Program-made: the position numbers and the translations under genes | DNA from: Diabrotica undecimpunctata | Lineage: Eukaryota; Arthropoda; Insecta; Coleoptera; Chrysomelidae | NCBI RefSeq assembly: GCF_040954645.1 | Contig: NC_092811.1 | Coordinates: forward strand, 117,625,343 to 117,689,342 | DNA: 64,000 bases | Reading direction: 5' to 3' | Notes under the pieces: model-generated | Seen by the model: the letters and a program-made list of their open reading frames with translations, nothing else | Told to the model about the DNA's origin: nothing | Database searches by the model: none | Part shown: piece by piece, positions 49,101-58,214 of the stretch | Layout of the letters: each line of letters starts with the position of its first letter | How positions within the stretch are numbered: position 1 is the stretch's first letter

Positions 49101-50794
49101 TTTCCTACATAAAATTGGCCGCTCGTTCTTCTGTTATACTCAGAATTTTCGTAGATCTAACGGTTCGTGAGAAAAATTTCCACTTGGATGTATGTATTCG
49201 CTAAAAATTTCGTGAAAATTAAAAGTCTACATTTTGCTTCAAATTTGATTTATTTCGACTAGGGGTGAGTTGCTGATTAAAAAATCTAAACATGTGGCTA
49301 AAAAATATGCACCGTTTTGCCGGAAAATCGAAAAAACTGTAGACCATTGGATTTTTATCAAATTTGGTTAATTGGCTATATTGGCGTCAATTTTGGTCCG
49401 AGCGTCAAGCAAATAGACATTTCCTACATAAAATTGGCCGCTCGTTCTTCTGTTATACTCAGAATTTTGGTAGATCTAACGGTTCGTGAGAAAAATTTCC
49501 ACTTGGATGTATGTATTCGCTGGAAATTTCAAGAAAATTAAAAGTGAATATTTTGTTTGACATTTGAATTATTTCGATTAAGGGTGACTTGCTGATTAAA
49601 GAAATCTAAACATGTGGCTAGAAATTATGCACCGTTTTGTTGGTAAATCAAAAAAACTGTAGACCGTTGGATTTTTACAAAATTTCGTTAATCGGTTATG
49701 TGTGCGTCAATTTTGGTCCTAGAATCAAACGAATGGACATTTCCTACATAGAATTGGCCGCTCGTTGTTCTGCCTTACTCAAAATTTTCGTACATCTAAC
49801 GGTTCGTGAGACGAATTTCCACTTGTATGTATGTATTCGCTGAAAATTTTGAGAAAATTTATGCACCGTTTTGCCGGAAAATCGAAGTAACTGTAGACCA
49901 CTGGATTTTTATCAAATTTCGTTAATCGGCTATATTGGCGTCAATTTTGGTCCGAGAGTCAAGCAAATAGACATGTCCTACATAGAATTGGCCGCTCTTT
50001 CTTCTGCCGTACTTAGAATTTTCCTACATCTAACTGTTCGTGAGAAAAATTTTCACTTGGATGTATGTATGCGCTGAAAATTTCGAGAAAATTAAAAGTG
50101 TATATTTTGTTTGAAATTTGAATTATTTCGATTAAGGGGGACTTGCTGATTAAAAAAATTTTAACACGTTGCTAAAAATTATGCACCTTTTTGCCGGAAA
50201 ATCGAAAAAACTGTAGACCATTGGATTTTATGAAATTTCGTTAATCGGCTATGTTGGCGTCAATCTTGTTCCGAGAGTCAATCGAATGGACATTTCCTAC
50301 ATAAAATTGGCCACTCGTTCTTGTGCCATACTCAGAATTTTTGTACATCTAACTGTTCGTGAGAAAAATTTCCACTTGGATGTCTGTATTTGCTGAAAAT
50401 TTTCCGTGAAAATTAAAAGTTTATATTTTGTTTGAAATTTGAATTATTTCGATTAAGGGTGACTTGTTTTTTAAAAAAATATAAACATGTGGCTAGAAAT
50501 TATGCACCGTTTTGCCGGAAAATCAACTGTAGACTATTGGATTTTTATTAAATTTTGTTAATCGGCTATGTTGGTGTCAATTTTGGTCCGAAAGTCAATC
50601 GAATGGGCATTTCTTACATAAAATTGGCCGCCCGTTCTTCTTTCATACCTACTCAGAATTTTCCCACATCTAACAGTTGGTGAGAAAAATTTCCACTTGA
50701 GTGGCGTGGAATGAGGTGACGTCGTTACATTACTGGACAAACGGTGTGACTTGTCACTTTTATATAGATAGATATGTTTTTTATTTTTTTTTTA

Positions 50795-52500
50795 TTATAG
50801 AACGAAAACGCTCTTAACGACATTGTTAACCACCACAATAGAAAAGACTCGCGAAAATTCTACCAGAAGATAAACAGCTGCAGAAAAGAATTCAAACCCA
50901 GAATACCAGCATGTAAAGAGATAGATGGTTCCATAATTAGTGACAAAGAACAGATATCAAACAGGTGGGCGAATCATTTTGAAGAACTGCTTAGCGACAG
51001 TCGTGAAGAACACCAAATAGAAATTACTTTCCCTAAAATGGATGAAATTAGAAAAGCCATTTTAAAACTGAAAAAAACAAAGCCCCCTGGTTGGATAATC
51101 TTCAAACACACGCCTAAATTAGTAACCGAAACGAAAGGAAACGCTTGCGGACTGGAAATTAGGTGTATAGCACCCTCTTCATAAAAAGAGAGATATGATG
51201 GTGTGTGATAATTATAGAGACATCACCGTACTTAACGTGGCATATAAAGTATTGTCCAACTGATTGTACAGAAGATTGATCCCATATGCTGGACAAATAG
51301 TTGGGAACTAATAGTGCGGTTTCCGACCCAATAAATCAACAATGGATCAAATCTTCACAGTTAGGCACATTCTTGAGAAAACGCTTGAGTTCGGAGTCGA
51401 CACCCACCACATATTCGTGGATTTCAAAGCCGCATACGACTTAGTCAACAGACAAAAACTTCTACAGGCTACGGTGGAATTTCAAATGCCGCTTCATCTT
51501 GTTCAACTAACGGAACTTACGCTCACAGGCGTAGAGAGTATAGTCAGAATCCAAAACGACTTTTCAAGACCCTTCCATTTTAAAAATGGACTGAGACAGG
51601 GAGGTGGACTGTCGTGTCTCTTATTTAACCTTGTACTAGAAAAAGTAATTCGAGAGTGCCATATTAATACGAACGGCACCATCTTTAATAAATCTGTACA
51701 AGTGGTCGGATATGCAGATGATTATTGCTAGGTCCACAGAATCTCTGGTCGAAGCATTTCGATCACTAAGAGCATCTGCACTGAGTATGGGATTAAAAAT
51801 AAACGCACAGAAAACCAAGTATACGTATTGTACTAGATGAGGCAACCAGATACCTCGACTACTAATTGATGACCTGGAACTGGAAGGTGTGGACACCTTC
51901 GTCTACCTGGGCTTGCTGCTGACCAAAGGCAACAATGTCAGCGAAGAAATTAAAAGAAGAATAGTGCATTCCAATAAGTGCTATTATGGCTTGAGGAAAC
52001 AGATGGCCCCAATACTACCCAGAAAAATTTAGTGTCAGTTTTTAAGGCCAGTGTTAACATACGGGTCAGAAACTTGGTCACTTACACAGAACGACCAAGA
52101 ATTGTTAAAAATTCGAGAGAAAAATTCTAAGGAAAATATATGGAGGGGTCCAAGGACAGGGTTTGTGGCGTAGGCGCTACAACTTTGAGTTATACAGAAG
52201 TTTTGGGGAACGTGACGTTCTAAAATGTATTAAATTAGCACGCCTTCGATGGATAGGACATGTAATTAGGCGAGATGAAGATGCAACGATCAGAAAAATT
52301 TTCGACCGAAGAGGACCAGTGGGAAGACGAGAAAGAGAAAGAGCAACACTTAGGTATCAGGATAACATAGAGGATGATCTAAAATCCATCGGAGTTAAGG
52401 CATGGAGAAGAGTTGCCAGAGACAGGGGCGAATGGAAGATTGTTCTGAAGAAGGCTTTGGCTCATAACGAGCTGTAATTCCACTGATGATGTTTTTTATT
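50795..52500 (+). pseudogene. RTE-like LINE, 5'-truncated
   Basis: The pre-RT frame near 50820-51090 reads RKFYQKINSCRKEFKPRIPA and ISNRWANHFEELL, then MDEIRKAILKLKKTKPPG. After several breaks, 51342-51731 has MDQIFTVRHILEKTLEFGVD, IFVDFKAAYD, GLRQGGGLSCLLFNLVLEK and the active site GYADD near 51710, broken just after it. A C-terminal ORF (52163-52477) has RLRWIGHVIRRDED. It lies between the satellite edge and TLP copy B. The segment 50701-50794 left of it is satellite-flank sequence with no coding signal. Confidence 0.85.
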
Positions 52501-52535
52501 GCATAATTAACCTATAAAATACGCTCATTTTCTAG

Positions 52536-52891
52536 ATTGAACCTGTAGGAGGCCAAGGAGACGGCGGCTCGTACAGTTGTAGAAGAGCTCAGTGCCTTAA
52601 ATATCTAAACGATGTCTGCCCTGATGTGCTCCAAATAATGGGTCCACATGGATACGCCATAGCTTGTCAATCAGCTTGCCTTGTTTTTAATACAGACCAA
52701 TACTGTTGCAGAAACGATTACGGAACAGCTGAAACTTGCAAAAGTTCAACTTGGCCCATAACTATCCCCAGGAAGCTTTCAAATCCCATTGCCCAGATGC
52801 TTACAGTTATGATTACGATGATAACAAGATTTCGTTTACGTGTAAAGCTTCGAAATATATTGTACAATTTGGTGTTTACGACCTAGTTTAA
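52536..52891 (+). pseudogene. Thaumatin-like protein copy B, orphan exon 3
   Basis: After acceptor TTTTCTAG the sequence reads IEPVGGQGDGGSYSCRRAQC, then GPHGYAIACQSACLVFNTDQ and YCCRNDYGTAETCKSSTWP. Aligned with copy A, one base is missing near 52756-52758 (CCGCGTAAC in A, CCCATAAC in B), shifting the frame. Past that point the original frame continues cleanly (NYPQEAFKSHCPDAYSYDYD, SFTCKASKYIVQFGV) to a stop at 52889-52891, four codons later than in A. AATAAA follows at 52907-52912. No exon 1 or 2 for this copy was seen to its left. Either it is a pseudogene, or the missing base is a sequencing error and exon 2 is elsewhere. Confidence 0.88.
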
Positions 52892-53120
52892 GACTGTTTT
52901 ATTTTTAATAAAATTTCAAATATTTTCCAATGGATCTATTTTATCAGGTTCGCAACTTCTCATAAATATATCTTCTATGTATAACTTAACTGTTGTAACA
53001 ATAACTTAAATTTAAGAACAAGAGTTATCTTCAATAAGGAGCCTTTGGTAAGGCGAAACCATACCACTAAGGAGAGAACACGAGTCAGCAAATACGGTAA
53101 TACTTATTTCTGCGTATCGT

Positions 53121-53128
53121 ATATACAT
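53121..53128. repeat. 8-bp target-site duplication, left
   Basis: ATATACAT directly before the terminal inverted repeat of the hAT-like element, repeated exactly at 55704-55711. Confidence 0.93.
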
Positions 53129-54216
53129 TAGGGTGTCCCGTCTTTGCATAAAAAAAATTTTTTTTGAACTACACTATCGCAAGAGGTATCCAAATTTGCG
53201 TAATTTTCCAGAGATTATAAAAAATGTAAAATAAATACAAGAGCATGTCACCTTCAGGGCTCTACTAGACTTTAAAGTTTTGTAAATTTTACGTTTGTAC
53301 AGACCTAAATCATATACTTCAAATAATACACAAATTAAATTTAAAAGATATTTTATAATTAAAATTAATGAAAAAGGTTCAAAACAACTTAACAAACAAA
53401 ATAGATCCTATATTTAATGACAAAAACTTAAAAATTTAAACTTATTTTTGTGTCAAAAATTTGGCATTTCTTCCCGAGACTCCAACCTGATTCTGATAAA
53501 GCTATCTCTAGAAGTAGCACCAGTTACATTCTGCGAGGTCTCTGTAATCAGTTTAACACATCTTTCCACAGATTGTGTGTGGCAGGGAAAGTCAAAAATA
53601 TACAAGCTTTTATCTTTTACCATGATGTGAAGGTCCTCAGTAGAAATATGCCGAAGAACCGGCGGTGTTGTAACCTGACAATCCTGACATTCGTGCCATA
53701 TAATAATATCGGTGTAATCTTTAGCAGAGAAGTTAATTTTTGGTGTTTTAAATATTCTGCGTTTATCGCTACTTTCAGTGTCTCTAGCTTTTTTTATTCT
53801 TCGCCATGCCAGCTCCCTAATGTGATCTCTATCATCAAACAACATACTCAGAAGTAAGTTTTCGGGGTGGGTAAAAAAGGCATTTCTTTCGATAACGGTA
53901 TCCACAACAGATCTTAGATTTTTGGGTAGAAATCGAGGGTACATAATTAGTTGAAAAATATGCTTCGCTCCGTCCTTAAAAGACGCTTTTTGCTTAATTC
54001 TGAACCACATCGAAGCATATATTTTAACAAAATAGTTTACAAGCAATTGTAAATTTTCTGATGGATTAAGCGTACTTACATAAAGTCTGAGTAGACGATT
54101 AGCAGAAGTAAGCCATCTGTAGTGCGCCATTTTTCCAGGTTGACGGTTTGCCAATTCAGGAGTATAGAAACCGGTTAATACTGCTTGACATATTTCATAT
54201 AGATATTTTTGATCTG

Positions 54217-54228
54217 TACTTAATTGAT
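54217..54228. repeat. SINE target-site duplication, left
   Basis: TACTTAATTGAT, repeated exactly at 54523-54534 on the other side of the SINE. Confidence 0.95.
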
Positions 54229-54522
54229 GGGCCTGCGTAGCGCAAGCGGTAGGATGCTTGCCTCGCAAGCCGGTGGTCCGGAGTTCGAATCCTACCGCCG
54301 GCAAGGACATCTAGACATTTTAAAAAATGTCTATAGGCCCCAGGTCGACTCAGCCTGAATAAAAATGAGTACCTTGGGTAAAACCAGGGGTAATAATAGA
54401 CGGTTGAAGCGTAGCACTGGCCATGTTACCTTCCTTGTATACCGTAGGCCCTAGATATAGCAGACTACCCTGCTATACTCCCAAAGCCGCGACAGCGGTA
54501 TAAAACGGGAGACTATTATTAT
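54229..54522 (+). mobile_element. tRNA-derived SINE
   Basis: A 294-bp SINE. The head carries the RNA polymerase III promoter: an A box at TAGCGCAAGCGG and a B box at AGTTCGAATCC, which differs from the consensus at one base. The body includes GGCCCCAGGTCGACTCAGCC and TATAAAACGGGAGACT, and the 3' end is a short (ATT)n tail. It is bounded by a perfect 12-bp duplication. It lies opposite to the transposase gene it interrupts. The tRNA-like head does not fold into a convincing cloverleaf by eye, so it is not a functional tRNA gene. Confidence 0.93.
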
Positions 54523-54534
54523 TACTTAATTGAT
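54523..54534. repeat. SINE target-site duplication, right
   Basis: Second copy of TACTTAATTGAT, directly after the (ATT)n tail. Confidence 0.95.
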
Positions 54535-55382
54535 TGACCACATTTTTTGGCAAGTCAGGCAAATTACCATTCACAGCACAAAAAGTCACGGTGGGTTTAT
54601 TTTCATAAGCAATTAACTGTTTTCCAATAGGTCCGGAGTATTCTCTAGGACCCAAAGTAGAACCATCTATGGTCAGGAACAAGTGACGAAACGGTAACTC
54701 ATTGGCATGAAGCAAACAAACGCACCATTTTAACGGTCTCTCCAAATACTCCTCTAAATATTGAATCACACCACCCTTCCAGCCAATATTAGTTGCAGTT
54801 CTATCACATCCAACGCAAATTACATCATCTAAATGCAAACTTTGACCCTCAAAAAAAGTTGTGATCGAAGTAAAAATTCCATTTGCAGTGCCACGACTAG
54901 GCGTTGTATGTCCCAAATAAATTGATCCGGATTCTGATAACAATGAGATGTGTTCTTCCAAAATCTCTTTGCGATGGTAACGATTCCCCATTTTCTCATT
55001 TATCAGGGTCTTGTCCTTTCTTCCATCAAAGTAAATGCTATTTACAACAATACCTGCAACATCTTTTGAAGCATCTCTTTGGGCTTTACATACAGCTCTG
55101 TGGATTTTGTTTTTATCAATAACCAGTGTCAGATCTTCGGTAGAAACCAAACCCACGTCAACCAAAATGGCAGAAGCAGCAGCAGCAGCAGATCGCATCG
55201 ATAAACTGTATCTATCACTTTAGCAACTGTTGGCAACCACAACGTATTTCTATTAAACGTGGAAGTCGACGGTGTCTCTGTTGAGAAAGAGTCAGGCACT
55301 GATTCTTCTTCTTCATCACAATTTGCTGATATAGAATCGGTCGTTTGAGTAGCACACAACTTTTTTGTTGCCCCCTTAAGGG

Positions 55383-55675
55383 TAGAACCCTTAAGATATA
55401 TTTTTATTTTATTTTTAAAAATACTGTGATAATCTATTGGTAATTACATAAATTTTAAGAGGTCTTGCATTAAATAATGTTTTATATTTAGTTCAGGATG
55501 CGAAATTAAGTATATAGTAGTTAGGTATAGTGAAATATTACCATAAAAATGACAATTTTTCAAAACTTTAAAGTTCGGTAGAACCCTAAAGATATATTGT
55601 TATAATTTTTTTTTAATTATTATGATAATTTACGAGCAATTACCCCAATTTCAAGAGGTCTTGTATTAAACAAAA
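55383..55675. repeat. Subterminal direct repeats of the hAT-like element
   Basis: GGTAGAACCC(TT)AAGATATATTTTTAT... to TTTTAAGAGGTCTTGCATTAAA (about 55381-55473) recurs with changes as GGTAGAACCCTAAAGATATATTG... to TTTCAAGAGGTCTTGTATTAAA (about 55571-55671). Subterminal repeats often serve as transposase binding sites in hAT elements. That role here is inference. Confidence 0.7.
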
Positions 55676-55703
55676 ACAAAAAGCGATTTTTCGGGACACC
55701 CTA

Positions 55704-55711
55704 ATATACAT
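55704..55711. repeat. 8-bp target-site duplication, right
   Basis: ATATACAT directly after the right inverted repeat. Confidence 0.93.
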
Positions 55712-55989
55712 ATCTTACATATTTTTCACAATTTAGCATCCGATTATAGTTGTTGTTTACGTGCTATTTTTATTTTGAAACTTGAATAAATTGTTTAAAT
55801 GATGAACGCAACCAAAACATTCCTTTTCAAAAAATTCCTAGTAAAATTATTTTTTATGGTAATATATTGAGTTTGGGAAATTTGTGAAGATAAGGAATTA
55901 TAAAGACATAGTAATATGCATCTATTTGAAACAATGAAATAATATATATGTACATATATTTGTATATAGTTAAAATAATTTAATTTTAA

Positions 55990-56160
55990 TTGAGCTAAAG
56001 GTCAGTAAACGGCCCTCCAGTAAAGTCCATCTCCGACAATTAAAATAGTTCGGACATGTTATGAGAGCAGACACAGAAAACATGGAAAGACTTATTATTC
56101 AAGGAAAGGTAGAGTGCCAAAGATCATGAGAATGGATGGATTCGACCGTTACTTAATGGA
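55990..56160 (+). pseudogene. LINE C-terminal fragment
   Basis: The plus strand reads FGHVMRADTENMERLIIQGK followed by VECQRS, the conserved C-terminal block of RTE-like elements, then loses the frame. About 50 codons survive. The 280 bp to its left (55712-55989) is AT-rich with nothing recognised. Confidence 0.7.
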
Positions 56161-56164
56161 AATT

Positions 56165-57125
56165 CATTTTATATAACAATAAAAACACTGAAAACTTTTG
56201 TTTTTAAAACTTCCACAAAATTTATTAGTTTTTTATCACTACAGCTGTTTCGACAGAGTGTCTTTCTCAAGTGATCTATTTTTGTTATGTGTTTACACTT
56301 AGGGTAGCGGGTGGATACTTCTCTGCGATCCCGGCAGGGGATAGATTTACTTCAGGAATAGCACAGCGGTCCACGCGAGCTCACGCATTTCCCCAGCTTC
56401 CCATTCCTGGGGAAACCATGTCCAAACACAAAGCATTCCCATCTCCACAACTTTCTCCCCCCACTTCCAAACCAACTCGTCAACACGCACTAGCCAAGCG
56501 TGGCGTTTTAATGGCTTCAAACTCCAAAAATGAAAGCCATGAAAGACGAAACGACTGAACGGCCCTCAGTCTCCGGCGGCTCCAACACTACCAACTAAGG
56601 TAGCGGTTGAAACAGGTTTGGAGCAGAAGGTGCTAAGAATCCCCGAAAAAAATCAGGCTAGTACAAAGAGCGACAAATACATATTACTTCATACAATGTT
56701 AAAACTCTTATATCAAACCAGAAGATGATGGAACTGAAGGAAGAGCTGAAAAACATAAAATGTGACATCATCGGCCTCGGTGAAATAAGACAAAGAGGAG
56801 AAGCCCAAATTAGTCTTAAATCAGGACACTTATTTCATTTTAGAGGTGAGGAAGACACTTCAAATGGTGGAGTAGGATTCATTATACATAGAAAGCACAC
56901 AAAAAATATAGTTGAAATTATCAACATAAGCCCCAGCATTGTATATCTCATCTTCAATCTAAATGCAAGATATAAGCGGTAATCCAGACATATGCTCCAA
57001 CGACTACCCACTCGGATGAAGAAATTGAAAAATTTTATGAGGACCTATAAACAGCTTTACATGCCACACCAGCATATTACACAGTAATTATGAGTGACTT
57101 TAATGCGAAAATGGGATTTAACACA
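56165..57125 (+). pseudogene. LINE 5' part: leader and endonuclease start
   Basis: A GC-richer leader (56290-56690) precedes an endonuclease frame at 56725: MMELKEELKNIKCDIIGLGE then IRQRGEAQ, and GGVGFIIHRKHTKN. Near 57000-57115 a second frame gives QTYAPTTTHSDEEIEKFYED and then VIMSDFNAKMG (the GDFNAKIG motif with Gly to Ser). It stops near 57120, so only the 5' half of the element is here. The first 130 bp (56165-56290), with ATCACTACAGCTGTTTCG, look like a separate dispersed repeat that I cannot classify. Confidence 0.65.
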
Positions 57126-57204
57126 TTGCCTGCCACACGCCTTTCTCAAAAAGTTTCATGGTGCGTCACACCAAAAAAGTTGTTCAATTCTTGGAGGCCA
57201 TGAC

Positions 57205-57680
57205 AGACAGATATGACTGACGGAAATTTTTACGGTATGAATATCCTGGTACCTCATGTTATTCTCGGGGATAAGGCATTTGCTCTTCATGAACATATCA
57301 TGAAACCATACCCAAGAAATCAATCAGTGACTGATAAAACTAAAGCAATATATAACTACCAACTTTCTCGGGCTCGCTGGATAACTGAAAACGCCTTTGG
57401 CATTCTTTGTGCATTTTTTCGAATATTTTTTCAGCCAATTGCTTTGCATCATGGATAAACTTATAATGTGTGCCTGTATCTTATAGAATCTTCTGCGAGA
57501 ATCAAACATACTTCCGGCATCAACTAATAGTAGAGAGAAATACCCACTACCTACAGAAAATTTACTTCCACGAATTCAAAACAACGTACGTGGGGCAAAT
57601 ATAGATAGCAGACATTTAAAACGTATTTTAATGGGCCCGGTGCTGTAGCATGGCAGGAACAATATAATCGAGAAAATTAA
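57205..57680 (+). pseudogene. PIF/Harbinger transposase C-terminal part
   Basis: The frame reads VPHVILGDKAFALHEHIMKP, then YPRNQSVTDKTKAIYNYQLS, RARWITENAFGILCAFFRIF, matching the C-terminal half of a HARBI1-type (DDE_Tnp_4) transposase. The Asp in LGDKAF and the Glu in RWITENAFG are two of the catalytic acids. After a stop at 57456-57458 a second frame continues with TENLLPRIQNNVRG and HLKRILMGPGAVAWQEQYNR. The N-terminal half is missing. Confidence 0.85.
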
Positions 57681-57752
57681 TGAATTGCAGCAATGTAAAA
57701 TATTATAAATAAATATTTTTGATATTAGTTAAAATTTGTGTTATTGTATTAC

Positions 57753-57936
57753 CTGTTATTTGAAGTATCTGGGCTAGTTCTTTCCATAAACTCTGTTTTA
57801 GTTGGGTTTTCCTGTAATCTTTACATTGAACATTATACAAACATTCATGGTTTCTAATAAAATCTATCAATATTTCGTCCTGCTCACTTGTCCATTCAGT
57901 GTGTTTTAGTCCAGAACACATTACGCTAAAAAACAC
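57753..57936 (-). pseudogene. MADF/Myb-like protein of the Harbinger element, first exon
   Basis: From ATG at 57936 the minus strand encodes HTEWTSEQDEILIDFIRNHE, LYNVQCKDYRKTQLKQ and LWKELAQILQITG, then a splice donor GTAATA at 57752. The pattern is a MADF or Myb/SANT-like DNA-binding domain, the partner protein encoded by PIF/Harbinger elements. It converges with the transposase fragment, as expected when both come from one element. Later exons are absent, since the transposase side is truncated. Confidence 0.7.
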
Positions 57937-58212
57937 TTTTAAATAACATTAACTGTATAAGATAAAACATATAGGTATACCTATTTTATCAGTTGAAAGT
58001 TATTGCAATATAAAAACACAAACGAATCACCACACTTCACCACCGCAATAAACCGTTGACAGAATGTTACTCGCCGTATTGGCTACCGCATTCAATATGC
58101 CGGCACCGCCATATTGCGTTGCGGCGGCTTCCAACGCTTCCTTGAAAACAAATGCTATCATTGTGCATGGTACAGTTTTCTATGACGTCATTCGCCGCAA
58201 TATTCTTCTTCT
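57937..58212. other. Probable outer part of Harbinger remnant
   Basis: Non-coding, with a local GC-rich stretch (58060-58200) holding GCCGGCACCGCCATATTGCG and CATTCGCCGCAATATTC. The repeated CCGC/GCGG-with-ATATTG words could be part of element ends, but I could not define a terminal repeat. Confidence 0.35.
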
Positions 58213-58214
58213 CT

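Larger units (their letters stand above)
25905..50700. repeat. Satellite array of two interleaved monomer types
   Basis: The whole interval is head-to-tail tandem repeat. Each unit starts TTATTTCGATTAAGGGTGAC or its variant and ends about AATTAAAAGTCTACATTTTG. Short units (S) repeat every about 320 bp (unit starts near 25931, 26251, 26571, 26891, 27210). Long units (L, about 474 bp) are the same sequence plus a block of about 154 bp inserted between ACTGTAGA and the CCTTGGATTTTTATC segment. I count 22 L units from the recurring CATGTTTGGAATAAGCTGG and about 45 S. L-to-L distances are close to 474 + n x 320 with n = 0 to 4. Total length fits 45 x 320 + 22 x 474. There is no gene inside. The 60-110-codon frames seen in most units arise from repetition. 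Confidence 0.97.
53453..55359 (-). pseudogene. hAT-like RNase H-fold transposase, interrupted by SINE
   Basis: Part 1 starts at 55359 (acidic N-terminus, SISANCDEEEESVPDSFSTE) and shifts frame near 55215 into the ORF at 55198-54473. That ORF has NSIYFDGRKDKTL (candidate first Asp), ICVGCDRTATNIGWKGG (candidate second Asp), WCVCLLHANELPFRHLF (a C-x2-H insertion-like block) and SGPIGKQL. Part 2, after the SINE, runs to 53453 with MAHYRWLTSANRLLRLYVST, IRELAWRRIKKAR and FPCHTQSVERCVKLITE. The Glu in SVERC sits where hAT transposases have SxxER and their catalytic Glu. Removing the SINE and one target copy (306 bp) keeps the frame. The frameshift near 55215 is the only other break I see. Function as a transposase is inferred from motifs plus element ends. 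Confidence 0.75.
53129..55703 (-). mobile_element. hAT-like DNA transposon, complete ends
   Basis: The 2575-bp element has 12-bp perfect terminal inverted repeats (TAGGGTGTCCCG at 53129-53140; CGGGACACCCTA at 55692-55703) and a perfect 8-bp target duplication, the size typical of hAT elements. It encodes one large protein on the minus strand. A SINE of 294 bp is inserted in the coding region. Two related blocks of about 100 bp near the right end form a subterminal direct repeat. I do not recognise it as a named hAT family. Confidence 0.88.

Noticed and set aside
25999..50077. Dozens of 60-110-codon frames in the satellite as a protein family
   Set aside because: They recur at monomer spacing with no start-site, splice or codon-constraint evidence. 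Tandem copying of one open stretch explains them.
25905..50700. A CRISPR-like or gene-array interpretation of the repeats
   Set aside because: Units are directly adjacent 320/474-bp monomers with no short repeat and unique spacer pattern, in a eukaryotic setting.
53174..53395. A small ORF at the left of the hAT-like element
   Set aside because: It lies in the AT-rich untranslated end of the transposon, with no motif and no support beyond length.
54229..54305. A tRNA gene at the start of the SINE
   Set aside because: A and B boxes are present but anticodon and T stems do not pair properly by eye, and the sequence continues into a SINE body with a target duplication.
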